NCBI GenBank assembly: GCA_026713145.1
Contig: JAPOPA010000182.1
Location: 1 to 33,490, forward strand
DNA: 33,490 nt
Source: Chloroflexota bacterium
GTDB taxonomy: Bacteria; Chloroflexota; Dehalococcoidia; Lucifugimonadales; VXLM01
Reading direction: 5' to 3'
In this document: positions 17,309 to 26,079 of the stretch, piece by piece
How positions within the stretch are numbered: position 1 is the first letter of the stretch
How the letters are laid out: each line of letters starts with the position of its first letter
The notes under the pieces: generated by a model
What the model was told of the DNA's origin: nothing
The model's input: the letters and a program-made list of their open reading frames with translations, nothing else
Databases searched by the model: none
Made by a program: the position numbers and the translations under genes

Positions 17309-18853
17309 ATGCCACGCAGCGGAAGAGTTCGACGAGTCTACGATAACGACGACGCCTGGATCATGGCGGAGACGAAGCCGCCCCTGACTCCGGACATCAT
17401 GTGGTGGAACATGATTGAGCCGCACGAGGGGTCTCCCGTTGACGGCTGGCTCTACTCCGTGGGCGGTCACGACGTTTACGACTATGAGACCGACATTGGC
17501 GAGCGCACGTCGGAGGCCTACGCAGAGGGCGGCGACAAGCGCCAGCGAAATCGAGGGGACAACCTTCGGCATATGATTGACCACCACGGCGGCCTGATGT
17601 CCATCATGACCGAGCAGTGCCACCGCCTCGGAATGGACTTTCTCCCCTCCGTGCGCATGAACGAGCACTACGACATCGACCCCGGCGACCCTTCCTATGG
17701 AAAACTGCGCCGCGAGCATCCTGAGTTCACCATCGGCAAGGGCGTGGACCTGCCGGAACCGAGCATGGAATGGGGAGTGGGCACAGGCCTCGACTACGCC
17801 CTGCCAGAGGTTCGCGACTACATGAGCTCCATCGCCCTGGAGACGGTTGAACGTTGGGATGTCGATGGCCTGGAGCTCGACTTCTTCCGCCACCCAACGC
17901 ACTTCAACATCGAGGAGGCGTACTCCAACCGCTACCTGATGACCGATATGGTTGAAAAGATACGCCGGCGGATGGACGAGATCGGCGAGGCACGCGGAAA
18001 GGGACTCGATCTCATGGTGCGCGTTCCCGCGACCATCGAACGCTGCGAACGAATTGGCCTCGACATCCGCGAATGGGTGGACTCCTATCTCGTGGACGTG
18101 GTTGTTGCAGGAGGCGGATTCATCCCGTTCGAGATGCCAATCAAAGAGTTCGTTGATCTTGCCGAGGGCACGGAAACGCTAATCTACGGGTGCCTGGAAG
18201 CCTATCGTCCCGCCGTGGACGAGTTGACGCTGCGGGCAATCGCGGCGCGGTACTGGGACGCCGGCGTCGACGGCCTGTACCTGTTCAACTTCTACTCAAT
18301 GCCTCAGGAGTGGAAACGCCGCGTGCTCGGAGACCTCGTCGATCGTGACGCCCTGCGTCGCATGGACAAGCGCTACGAGACCGACGACCGCACGCGCTTC
18401 GTCCCGACGTCGCATCTACACCTGACGTTCCTCAATGCGATTCCCCGCGCCCAGCTTCCCGTAACCCTTCGCTGCACCGCAACCGGATCGGGCGGTAGAG
18501 TCGCGATGGACATGCCGGAGAGTTTTCGGAACGCGCGCACGTCACTCGGCCTGAGGTTCGGAGGCCTTGCCGAGAACGACGTGATCGAGGTCGTCGTCAA
18601 CGGGCTGGCGTTGCCTATTGCTCCCACGAGGGATGACGGTTGGACGCACGTCTTCTACGAAGAAGGTTGGAACAAGTACCCGTCGGAGACAAAGACCGAG
18701 GAGCTTCCGGGTGAAACTCTCGACTACAATCTCGCCCCGACGATGCTCCAGCGGGGGATGAACACGATCGAAGTCAAGCTCGTGTCCGAAGACCCCACTC
18801 GCAAGGATGATCTTGAACTCCGGCAGGTCAAGGTCGAAGTGCGGTACGAGTAG
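17309..18853 (+). CDS. Glycoside-hydrolase-like TIM-barrel protein (GHL10-like)
   Basis: A 514-residue protein without an obvious signal peptide. Residues ~30-350 read as a TIM barrel of the glycosyl-hydrolase-like 10 type: WWNMIEPHEG (32-41), FLPSVRMNEHYD (111-122), LDYALPEVRDY (161-171), the probable catalytic strand DGLELDFFRHP (186-196), and later strands YLVDVVVAGG and DGLYLFNFY (321-329). Acidic residues in DGLELDF are the likeliest catalytic ones. Residues ~370-514 form a β-rich C-terminal domain. Relatives in Planctomycetes and Chloroflexi are annotated as family-10-like glycosyl hydrolases without known substrate. It may act on a carbohydrate or glycoconjugate, but activity is inferred only from the fold. 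AAGGCGG precedes the ATG by about ten bases. Confidence 0.75.
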   Translation: MPRSGRVRRVYDNDDAWIMAETKPPLTPDIMWWNMIEPHEGSPVDGWLYSVGGHDVYDYETDIGERTSEAYAEGGDKRQRNRGDNLRHMIDHHGGLMSIMTEQCHRLGMDFLPSVRMNEHYDIDPGDPSYGKLRREHPEFTIGKGVDLPEPSMEWGVGTGLDYALPEVRDYMSSIALETVERWDVDGLELDFFRHPTHFNIEEAYSNRYLMTDMVEKIRRRMDEIGEARGKGLDLMVRVPATIERCERIGLDIREWVDSYLVDVVVAGGGFIPFEMPIKEFVDLAEGTETLIYGCLEAYRPAVDELTLRAIAARYWDAGVDGLYLFNFYSMPQEWKRRVLGDLVDRDALRRMDKRYETDDRTRFVPTSHLHLTFLNAIPRAQLPVTLRCTATGSGGRVAMDMPESFRNARTSLGLRFGGLAENDVIEVVVNGLALPIAPTRDDGWTHVFYEEGWNKYPSETKTEELPGETLDYNLAPTMLQRGMNTIEVKLVSEDPTRKDDLELRQVKVEVRYE

Positions 18854-18906
18854 GCCAACTCTAGGTTCGGCTGACGGTTCTTTCCGGCAAAGATGGGACC
18901 AAAGCC

Positions 18907-19874
18907 TTGGAACAACTATCCCGCGAGGATCGTCCGCCATTGCCGCAGATCCCCGATGTAATCAAACAACGGTGGGAAATTGTTCCCGTCTGTTACTTGG
19001 GCGGTAGACACAATCGGCACTGGCTTGTCGAATATGGCCACAGCAACCTTGTGGTTCGCGGTTATTCAGATGAAGCCTTCCCTAACATTGCCTATGAGCA
19101 CGATGTTCTGGCACGTCTAGATGAAGCGGGCTGGCCGGTTCCCGCGGCTTTGGAAGAATCAATGCAGGTCGAAGGTCGAACTTGGGGACTGTTCAAGTTC
19201 CTTCCGGGTACATGCCGGGTAACCAACGACTCCGAAGAACGCCGGGCGAGGAGTCGCCTGCTCGCCTAGCTTCACGAAACTACTGCTTCGCTTGCGGGAA
19301 TGGGGAAGCGTCGAGGGTTTGGTCTGTCGGACGAAGTGATCCGCGATCCCAAACTCATCGACTCGATTCGGATGTATGAACAGCACCGGCCACCAGAGGG
19401 TCACATCATGAGGTGGCACATCGACCAAACGACGGAGGTCTTTGACCGCCTTGACCTCAACGATGCGGCCACAACCGTCCTGCATGGCGACTTTGCCCCT
19501 TGGAACCTCCTGTACGAGGGTGAAGACCTCACCGGCGTCATCGACTTCGAGGCGACCCACTTGAACTACAGAGTCGCCGACTTCGCCAATTCCTGGCGTG
19601 GGTATCAGGATGAGGTCATCGAGGGATACGAAGAAGTGAGCAGGCTGTCCGACCTGGAATGGGAGTTGCTCGTGCCTACCTACTGGGCTTGGATGTTCAT
19701 CGGGCTGGGCTTGGATGTTCATCGGGCTGGGCTTGGATGTTCATCGGGGTCGGGCGATCGATCGAGACTGCGTTAGCGGAGAATATCGCCCCACCAGACT
19801 TTGAGTGGCAAGTCAGGCATCTGCTTCGCAGAGAAGGACTGGCGGGGAGTCTTGTAGATCCCTACCCCAAATAG
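18907..19874 (+). pseudogene. Aminoglycoside-phosphotransferase/homoserine-kinase-II-like gene, broken twice
   Basis: The product would be a ~320-residue kinase of the APH/choline-kinase fold. The N-lobe is read from a TTG at 18907 (YLGGRHNRHWLVE, NLVVRGYS, hinge LFKFLPG). An in-frame TAG at 19267-19269 interrupts it between the lobes. The same frame resumes with LHETTASLAGMG and the catalytic loop HGDFAPWN (19483-19506) and metal motif IDFE (19540-19551), both intact. Near the end three tandem copies of a 22-bp unit (19684-19749) add 44 bases and shift the frame. The proper C-terminus (FIGVGRSIETAL... to a stop at 19872-19874) continues in the next frame. One copy of the unit would restore one continuous frame. 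It is either a young pseudogene or an assembly error. Confidence 0.85.
19684..19749 (+). repeat. 22-bp unit in three tandem copies
   Basis: Units start at 19684, 19706 and 19728, each beginning TGGGCTTGGATG. The first two are identical and the third differs only at its last base. The array lies inside the kinase-like pseudogene. Since 22 is not divisible by three, each unit shifts the frame; one or four copies would be in frame, three are not. Slipped-strand duplication is the likely origin. Confidence 0.95.
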
Positions 19875-19961
19875 CGGGAACCCGCCAGAACCACCGCAGT
19901 CACCTTCCGCTGTTGATGAGGCGTTGGAATGCCGCGCGGGCCTTTGAAGCCTCAACGTTCC

Positions 19962-20825
19962 TCAGACCTCAAACGACATCAGTTCCTCGGAGAACACGAG
20001 GTCGCCTTCGTATATCTTCTTCGCGTCTCCGATGCCCTTTTCCATGACGGGGTGCTGCGCCAGGTATGGACCCACGTGGGCGAGCACCAGCTTCTTCACT
20101 CCCGCCTCCTGCGCCATCTTCGCCGAGCCCACGTTGCCCATGGCCCCGTGCTGCTCGCCGTGCTCGTGCATGTGCTCTTCCTCGTCCCAGCACATCGTGA
20201 TTAGGACATCGGCTCCTTCGGCCAGCTTCGTGACGGAGTCGCACGGCTCGGTGTCTCCCGTGAAGACGACACTTCCCTCGTCGCTGTCGATGCGGTAGGC
20301 CAGCGAGTCGAGGTACGGTTGCACGTGGACGGCATCGGCTCCGGTAACCTCCCAGCTTGGGCCTGAAAATATCCTGCCCGCCGTGATGTCCCTAGCGCTC
20401 ACCTCCGGGGGCATCCGGGGAGGTGTGCCGCCGCGGTTCACGTAGACCTTCTGGCTGTAGGGGTGGTTCACACGCGCCTTCCAGTCATGGGAGAACGCGC
20501 CCTCGCTCTCGTCGAGGATGCGGTGCGTCAGCTGCTCGGTCAGCGTCGGACCGAAGACCTGGAGAACGTTCTCCTTACCGATGCTCTGGTCCCAACGGGT
20601 CAGAAGGAAGCAAGGGTAATCTACGTCGTGGTCGAAGTGATGGTGCGTGAAGAACAGGTAGTCGATGTTCGTAGGCCACAGGCCGGCCTTGACCAGCTTG
20701 TGCGTCGCGGCGGGGCCGCAGTCTACCATGATCTGGTCACCGCCGATCTCCAGCACGTATGAGGTACCGTAGCGGGCTGGGGTAGGGGTCGGCGTTCCTG
20801 CCCCAAGGATAGTGATTCGGGCCAT
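19962..20825 (-). CDS. MBL-fold metallo-hydrolase (RNase Z-like)
   Basis: A 287-residue metallo-β-lactamase-fold enzyme. The metal-binding signature THHHFDHD (60-67; ligands H61, H63, D65, H66) is intact. Further ligands are D in VFTGDTEPCD and H in LVLAHVGPY. The N-terminus ITILGAGTPTPTPARYGTSYVLE is typical of the RNase Z/arylsulfatase-like branch. The substrate is unknown; relatives hydrolyse phosphodiesters or sulfate esters. A His/Glu-rich stretch (EEEHMHEHGEQHG) precedes the last ligand region. ATG at 20823-20825 is chosen because AAGGAG lies about ten bases upstream and the fold begins at once; a longer frame adds 17 Cys-rich residues. It is divergent from the EamA transporter. Confidence 0.9.
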   Translation of the reverse strand: MARITILGAGTPTPTPARYGTSYVLEIGGDQIMVDCGPAATHKLVKAGLWPTNIDYLFFTHHHFDHDVDYPCFLLTRWDQSIGKENVLQVFGPTLTEQLTHRILDESEGAFSHDWKARVNHPYSQKVYVNRGGTPPRMPPEVSARDITAGRIFSGPSWEVTGADAVHVQPYLDSLAYRIDSDEGSVVFTGDTEPCDSVTKLAEGADVLITMCWDEEEHMHEHGEQHGAMGNVGSAKMAQEAGVKKLVLAHVGPYLAQHPVMEKGIGDAKKIYEGDLVFSEELMSFEV

Positions 20826-20924
20826 GTCGCAGGTCTCCTTCAACGAGCAGTCGGCATGAGTGTAGCAGAAAAACATTGAGATGAACGTCTACAATGTCCG
20901 GCACTGACCGGACTGCGCCGCTCC
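20826..20924. promoter_or_regulatory. Divergent promoter region
   Basis: This 99-base gap separates the MBL hydrolase (minus) and EamA transporter (plus). A plausible plus-strand -10, TACAAT (20890-20895), and a minus-strand TACACT about 35 bases before the MBL start are visible. Neither has a good -35 at 16-18 bases. Confidence 0.3.
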
Positions 20925-21818
20925 ATGGACAGACAGACCAAGGCCTACATATACGCGGGATGCGCCGTACTCATGTGGTCGAACGTCGCGTCGGCCTTCA
21001 AGGTGTCGCTGCGCTACGTCGAAGTGCCACACATGCTGCTCTACGCCACGCTCGTCTCGGCGCTCCTGTTCCTGGTGGTCGCGGCGTGGCAGCGCAAGCT
21101 GGGGCAGGCTCTCTCGTGTACGCCCAAGGAGGACCTCCGGGCCGCGACACTCGGCTTCCTCAACCCGTTCCTGTACTACCTCGTACTGTTCGAGGCCTAC
21201 GACCGCCTGCCCGCACAGGAAGCGCAGCCCCTCAATTACACCTGGCCAGTGGTGGTGGTCATTCTCTCGGTGCCGCTGCTCAAGCAGCCAATCGGGCGAG
21301 TGTCGCTGGCCGCAATTCTCGTGAGCTTCTTCGGCGTACTGGTGATCTCCACGCAGGGAGATCTGCTGGGCTTTAGTTTCGGCGATCCATTTGGCACGGG
21401 GTTGGCGGTCGGCAGCGCCTTCATTTGGGCGACGTTCTGGCTGACGAACGTCCGGGACAAGCGCGACGAGGTCGTCAAGCTCCTTCTGAGTTTCGTATTC
21501 GGGCTGGTGTTCGTCGCCATTGCCGCGTTCGTGCTGGCAGGTCCGCCTCCCATGGACCTGCGAGGCATCGGCGGGTCTGCATACGCGGGGGTCTTCGAGA
21601 TGGGCATTACGTTCGTGCTCTGGATGCGCGCGCTATCGCTCTCCAGAACGACGGCGCAGGTCAGCAACCTCGTCTTTCTCTCGCCGTTTGTTTCGCTCGC
21701 GCTGATCGCCGTCATAGTCGGGGAGACGATGCTGCTGTCGTCGGTGATTGGTCTTGTATTCATCATCGGCGGAATCGTCATTCGCCGCTTCGATCGCACC
21801 GTGCCACAGTCGACCTGA
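20925..21818 (+). CDS. DMT-superfamily transporter (two EamA domains)
   Basis: A 297-residue inner-membrane protein with about ten hydrophobic helices, the standard architecture of two five-helix EamA repeats. The first repeat starts YIYAGCAVLMWSNVASAFKVSLRY and ends near VLVISTQGDLLGF. The second starts GTGLAVGSAFIWATFW and ends with VGETMLLSSVIGLVFIIGGIVI. Such proteins export or import metabolites such as amino acids or nucleosides; the substrate is not predictable. It is followed after 42 bases by the luciferase-like monooxygenase on the same strand, so the two may be co-transcribed. No strong Shine-Dalgarno precedes the ATG. Confidence 0.9.
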   Translation: MDRQTKAYIYAGCAVLMWSNVASAFKVSLRYVEVPHMLLYATLVSALLFLVVAAWQRKLGQALSCTPKEDLRAATLGFLNPFLYYLVLFEAYDRLPAQEAQPLNYTWPVVVVILSVPLLKQPIGRVSLAAILVSFFGVLVISTQGDLLGFSFGDPFGTGLAVGSAFIWATFWLTNVRDKRDEVVKLLLSFVFGLVFVAIAAFVLAGPPPMDLRGIGGSAYAGVFEMGITFVLWMRALSLSRTTAQVSNLVFLSPFVSLALIAVIVGETMLLSSVIGLVFIIGGIVIRRFDRTVPQST

Positions 21819-21860
21819 AGTGGTACCATCCGCACTTAGCAACCGCTTGGAGGAACGAAC

Positions 21861-22934
21861 ATGGAACTGGGCTACTTCACAATGCCGCTACACCCGCCCG
21901 GCTCTAACCTCACTGAGACTCTCGAACACGACCTGCAGCAGATGATCACGCTCGATAAGCTGGGCTACCGCGAGGCCTGGATCGGCGAGCACTTCACCGC
22001 CCAGTGGGAGAATATCCCGGCGCCCGACCTTTTCATCGCCCAGGCCCTCGGCATGACCGACAACATCACTTTTGGCACCGGCGTCTCATGTCTGCCGAAC
22101 CATAATCCCTTCATGCTGGCCCACCGCATCGCGCAGCTCGACCACATGGCCAAGGGACGGTTTCACTGGGGCGTCGGATCGGGCGGCTTCGTCGGCGACT
22201 TCGAAGTCTTCGGGTTCGATCCGAGTAAGGGAGAGCAACTCGCCATGTCGCGCGACTCCCTGGAGCTCGTGCTTCAGCTCTGGCAGGACCCCAAGCCGGG
22301 TCGGTACAAGAGCAAGTACTGGGACTTCAACGTGCCGGAGACTATCGGCGAGATCGGCCTCGACCTTCATGTTCGCCCTTACCAGCTTCCGCATCCTCCG
22401 ATAGGCGTCGCGGGCGTGTCTCCCAACTCGGGGACACTCGTAGTTGCGGGCGAGCGCGGTTTCATTCCCATGAGCATAAATATCGTGCCTCCCTCCGTGA
22501 TCGGCACCCACTGGGAAGCCGTGGAGAGAGGCGCGGAGAAGACGGGGCGGGTCCCCGACCGGTCGACTTGGCGCATCGCCCGAGAGGTCTACGTCGCCGA
22601 GACCACCGAACAGGCCCGACGGGAGGTCATGGAGGGCACCCTGGCCCGCGATTTTGCGCAGTATTTCATGAAGATGTTGCCGTACACCAAGCGAATCGAC
22701 CTGTTGAAGAATGACCCGGACATGCCCGACTCCGACGTAACTCTCGACTACGTCCTCGACAACATCTTCATAGTCGGCAGTCCCGACCACGTGGTAGAGC
22801 GGTTGGAGGAGCTCTATCACAATGTCGGCGGTTTCGGCATCCTCCTCACGATGGGGCACGAATGGGACCCACGTGAGCAATGGGAGCGCTCGATCTCTCT
22901 CCTGAAGAATGAGGTGATCCCCCGGTTGCCTTGA
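21861..22934 (+). CDS. LLM-class flavin-dependent monooxygenase (luciferase-like)
   Basis: A 357-residue TIM-barrel oxidoreductase of the bacterial luciferase family, using FMN or F420. Family features are the N-terminal LGYREAWIGEHFT (32-44), ITFGTGVSCLPNHNPFMLAHRIAQLDHMAKGRFHWGVGSGG (roughly 70-110) with the flavin-binding GxGSGG, PHPPIGVAGVSPNS, and the C-terminal FIVGSPDHVVERLEEL. It resembles the limonene-monooxygenase/alkanal-monooxygenase branch. These enzymes insert oxygen into or cleave recalcitrant organic compounds, and large sets of paralogues are a known trait of SAR202 bacteria. GGAGG lies eight bases before the ATG. A reductase partner is not encoded nearby. Substrate and cofactor choice are open. 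Confidence 0.92.
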   Translation: MELGYFTMPLHPPGSNLTETLEHDLQQMITLDKLGYREAWIGEHFTAQWENIPAPDLFIAQALGMTDNITFGTGVSCLPNHNPFMLAHRIAQLDHMAKGRFHWGVGSGGFVGDFEVFGFDPSKGEQLAMSRDSLELVLQLWQDPKPGRYKSKYWDFNVPETIGEIGLDLHVRPYQLPHPPIGVAGVSPNSGTLVVAGERGFIPMSINIVPPSVIGTHWEAVERGAEKTGRVPDRSTWRIAREVYVAETTEQARREVMEGTLARDFAQYFMKMLPYTKRIDLLKNDPDMPDSDVTLDYVLDNIFIVGSPDHVVERLEELYHNVGGFGILLTMGHEWDPREQWERSISLLKNEVIPRLP

Positions 22935-22989
22935 TGCCGTTCACACATAGACAACACCAAGCCTGTGACTGCCGGTCTCGGTTGTGGTT

Positions 22990-23006
22990 GGAGCCAACGT
23001 TGGTCC
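22990..23006. other. Palindrome in the 22935-23093 gap
   Basis: The 10-bp palindrome CCAACGTTGG (22994-23003) is flanked by GGA and TCC that extend it with one bulge. It follows the monooxygenase stop by about 55 bases. No T-run follows. It may be an operator for the next gene; otherwise the gap is featureless. Confidence 0.25.
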
Positions 23007-23093
23007 AGCAGTCTGATACACGGAGGCTGACGCTAATACTCGCATCGCCGCCGCCTAGGCGCTCGTGATCTCCACCCCTCGAACGGAAGGCTC

Positions 23094-23768
23094 ATGAACA
23101 TAAACGACATCTTTACCAAGGGATTGGACATCAATGACGCGCTGGACATGTTATGGCCCGTGTTGATTTATGTTTTGGGCATGTCCGTCTTTGCGATCTT
23201 CGTGTTCAAGTTCTATCGGTTCGTGGCTGCTCGGGACGTATTCGAGTTGAATCTGGGCAGATCTGAAGGGCTGAGCTTCCGATGGATGAGGTCTCTCCTT
23301 CACCTCGTACTGTATGTCGTCAAGTATCTCGCTCTTTTTCCAGTATTCGCGTTCTTCTGGTTCGCAGTCCTCACGGTGATATTGGCCTTCCTCTCGAAAG
23401 AGCAGACCTTCTCGGAAACCCTGCTAATAGCTCTTGTCACTGTCAGCGCCATTCGTGTCACGTCCTATTACAAGGAAGACCTAGCGCGGGACCTGGCCAA
23501 GATTCTGCCCTTCGCCGTACTGAGCGTTGTCCTTATCAATGCGTCATTCTCCTCTGTTTCGGATTCCCTGGATAGGCTGAGAATGGCCGGTGACTACAGC
23601 GAGACTATCCTTTACTATCTGGTATTTCTCATAGCCTTGGAGTTAGTGTTGCGGCTTCTTGTGGGCGTCGTAAAGCTGATAGTGGGCTTGAAAAACAGAA
23701 CCCCCGAAACCCCCGACCAATCTGCCGACACCGCCCTGCCAACGCAGACGGAACCAGTTCCCAAATGA
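23094..23768 (+). CDS. Uncharacterised polytopic membrane protein
   Basis: I do not recognise this family. The 224-residue protein has about five or six hydrophobic segments (approximately 20-43, 68-100 as one or two passes, 107-121, 135-151 and 171-199). A polar, Pro/Thr-rich C-terminal tail of 25 residues follows (TPETPDQSADTALPTQTEPVPK region). Charged loops between segments contain LGRSEGLSFRWMRS and YYKEDLARDLAKILP. There is no signal peptide separate from the first segment and no catalytic motif. GGAAGG precedes the ATG by six bases. It stands alone, with gaps of ~160 bases before and ~250 after, and is not clearly in an operon. Coding is supported by length, hydropathy pattern and the ribosome-binding site. 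Confidence 0.8.
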   Translation: MNINDIFTKGLDINDALDMLWPVLIYVLGMSVFAIFVFKFYRFVAARDVFELNLGRSEGLSFRWMRSLLHLVLYVVKYLALFPVFAFFWFAVLTVILAFLSKEQTFSETLLIALVTVSAIRVTSYYKEDLARDLAKILPFAVLSVVLINASFSSVSDSLDRLRMAGDYSETILYYLVFLIALELVLRLLVGVVKLIVGLKNRTPETPDQSADTALPTQTEPVPK

Positions 23769-24017
23769 GGGGAACCGAACGAAGCATTGCCCATTCCCTT
23801 TAGCCGCGGTCGTTCGTCGTCCTCAATTCGTTCACTCCGGCGAAGAGTCCGCTCCGTACTGTCCGCCAATCTGCGACAGGCTCGCGTGGAGTATTCGCCA
23901 TCCTTTCTTTCTTCAATCTCTCATTGCTTACTGAAGGCGAACGGTATTCTCGATTGGGGCATGGAACTCACTAAGGGAACGCTAGCGTCCCCATCCCAGA
24001 CTCTGTAGGCTGGAATC
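23769..24017. other. Intergenic gap without a gene
   Basis: No convincing gene is seen. Near its right end is a short hairpin, GGGA-ACGC-TA-GCGT-CCC (about 23974-23992), 25 bases before the RNase start. It could modulate the exoribonuclease message; no T-run follows it. Confidence 0.4.
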
Positions 24018-26054
24018 ATGGAACCTGACGAGATTGTCGTGGCGCGACTGAACAAGGGAGCGACCGTCCTCCGCTACATCGATAGGACGCCTTCTCGCGT
24101 CACCCTGGCGCTTGGCCGCAACAAGCAAGCCAAGCTACCCGCAGACCGCGTGTTATTCACGACAGGCGTCGTCCCACACGACTACGAGGCATTCCTGGAA
24201 TTCCGCGACCGGACCGAGAAAGCCGCAAACCAGATCGACCTGTTCGATGTCTGGGAGGTTGCGGTTGACGAGCAGGTCGCCATGAGTGTCGATGAGATCG
24301 CCGATCTATACTATGACAGCTGCATCGGGCCGGCGGAGATGGTTGCTCTGACGCTGCACCTCGATCACGGTTCCGACTACTTCATCCCTCAAGACGGAGG
24401 GCACGTTCCTCGTTCGAAGGAGGAACTTGAAGCTCTTCGCGCTCGGCGGCTGCGGGAGGCGGAGAACGCACATGCGGCGGAGTCGCTCATGACCGCGCTG
24501 AGGGCGGGTTCTCTCCCAGACCCCATGTCGCGGCTTCACATGGGCCTCCTGGAACACATCAAGGGATTCGCCGTACATGGGGACGAGTATACCCGCAGCT
24601 ATGCCGCGCACAGTCTGCTGCAAGATGCCTCGGACGGGACTCGCGATCTCCAGCGTCGGGCATTTGAACTGCTAGTGGACGCGGGAGTCTTCTTGCAGGA
24701 TGAGCCGCTGGAACTGCACCGCTCCGAAATTGAAGAGGTCTTTCCGACAGCCGCATTGGAGGAGGCTGATTCCATCCGAGCAGAGCCAAATCTGGACAAC
24801 CGCGAACGGCTCGACCTCACGGACCTCGATACCTTCACCATCGACGACGCTGATACACGAGACCGGGATGACGCGCTCTCTCTGGAGGCGGTTGACGGCG
24901 GTTACAGGGTTGGCATACATATCGCCGACACGGGCGCGATCGTGCCGGTCGACGGAGAGATGAACACCGAGGCGGACCGGAGGATGGCGACCCTCTATAT
25001 CCCGGAGCGCTCAATACCCATGCTCCCACCTGCGTTCGTCCACGATGTCGGCAGCCTCGATCCCGATCAAGTACGAAGGGCCGTGAGTCTGCTCGTCAGT
25101 ATCGACGAGTCGGGGCAGGTGCAGGGCTACGAGATCAAGCCGTCGCTGATACGCAGCAGGGCCGCGATCTCATACGTCGAGGCGGACGCGGCGATTGCGG
25201 ACGAGTTCCACAGGTGGCATCCAACGTTGCTTCCGATGAGCGACCTCGCGCAGGCGCTCCTCGCCCGGCGGGAGCAGGCGGGTGCAATCAATGTGAACCG
25301 CGAGGAGATGCTAATCAAGGTCGCCACGCCGACCGACATCGAGGTCCGTGTAGTCGCGAGGAACACTCCGGCACGTGACCTCGTTTCTGAAATGATGGTG
25401 CTGTGCAACTCGCTGATGGCCGACTACTGCAAGATAAACGAAATACCGGCCTCATACCGATCGCAGTCCGCGCCGGACGTGTCCGACCTCGACCTCTTCG
25501 ATGCGGACGGAGTCCTGCGCCCATTGACTCGCCTTCATCGACACCGACTCATGAGAAGGTTCTCACCGGCGGTCATCAGTGTGACTCCGACGCGGCACGC
25601 GGGGCTCGGAGTCGATACCTACATCCAAGCCACTTCTCCCCTACGACGGTATCCCGACCTCGTGATGCAGCGGCAGATCAGCCACTTCCTCGCTCTCGGT
25701 GAGCCGATCTATTCCGCCGACGACATCTCATCGATGGCCAAGCGGGCGGAAATACAGATGCGGGACCTCTCCCGGATCGAGGACGCGCGGCGTCGATACT
25801 GGTTTCTCAAGTACCTCATGCTCACGCGGCTCGGCGCACCTATTGAGGCCGACCACTTCACAGCCTACGTGCTGGAGAACGAGCCTCGACGTCTTGCCGC
25901 CCTCGACCTTGACGAGTACCCATTCCGCGTCCGTGCCGAGTTGCCTAACACGATTCAGCCGGGAACGACAGTAACACTCAAGCTGACGGGAGTCGATCTG
26001 TGGCGTCGACAGGCCTACTTCCTCCACGTACCGCGTTTTGTGGAAACGGAATAG
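24018..26054 (+). CDS. RNase II/R-family 3'-5' exoribonuclease
   Basis: A 678-residue processive exoribonuclease. An N-terminal β-rich segment (1-50) and a helical/winged-helix part (about 55-240) precede the RNB domain. This arrangement is as in cyanobacterial and plastid-type enzymes rather than the two cold-shock domains of E. coli RNase R. The catalytic DEDD-like cluster in TIDDADTRDRDDALS is complete: D276, D282, D284, D285, matching D201/207/209/210 of E. coli RNase II. The family signature YIQATSPLRRYPDLVMQRQ follows in the RNB domain. The last ~70 residues read as a degenerate S1-like barrel (VRAELPNTIQPGTTVTLKL). It converges on RNase D with 25 bases between stops. Naming it rnr versus rnb is not justified from sequence alone. 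Confidence 0.92.
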   Translation: MEPDEIVVARLNKGATVLRYIDRTPSRVTLALGRNKQAKLPADRVLFTTGVVPHDYEAFLEFRDRTEKAANQIDLFDVWEVAVDEQVAMSVDEIADLYYDSCIGPAEMVALTLHLDHGSDYFIPQDGGHVPRSKEELEALRARRLREAENAHAAESLMTALRAGSLPDPMSRLHMGLLEHIKGFAVHGDEYTRSYAAHSLLQDASDGTRDLQRRAFELLVDAGVFLQDEPLELHRSEIEEVFPTAALEEADSIRAEPNLDNRERLDLTDLDTFTIDDADTRDRDDALSLEAVDGGYRVGIHIADTGAIVPVDGEMNTEADRRMATLYIPERSIPMLPPAFVHDVGSLDPDQVRRAVSLLVSIDESGQVQGYEIKPSLIRSRAAISYVEADAAIADEFHRWHPTLLPMSDLAQALLARREQAGAINVNREEMLIKVATPTDIEVRVVARNTPARDLVSEMMVLCNSLMADYCKINEIPASYRSQSAPDVSDLDLFDADGVLRPLTRLHRHRLMRRFSPAVISVTPTRHAGLGVDTYIQATSPLRRYPDLVMQRQISHFLALGEPIYSADDISSMAKRAEIQMRDLSRIEDARRRYWFLKYLMLTRLGAPIEADHFTAYVLENEPRRLAALDLDEYPFRVRAELPNTIQPGTTVTLKLTGVDLWRRQAYFLHVPRFVETE

Positions 26055-26079
26055 GACTGGAGTGTTACAACTGCAGCTT

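Noticed and set aside
19267-19269. Recoding of the TAG as an amino acid
   Set aside because: Every other gene in the window is consistent with the standard code, and the same gene carries a second frameshifting lesion, so ordinary decay is simpler.
19684-19749. Short repeats as a possible CRISPR array
   Set aside because: The three copies abut with no spacers and lie inside a coding sequence, so this is a tandem duplication.
22086-22880. 264-codon minus-strand frame opposite the luciferase-like gene
   Set aside because: It is antisense to a well-supported monooxygenase, with no start signals and shadow-like composition.
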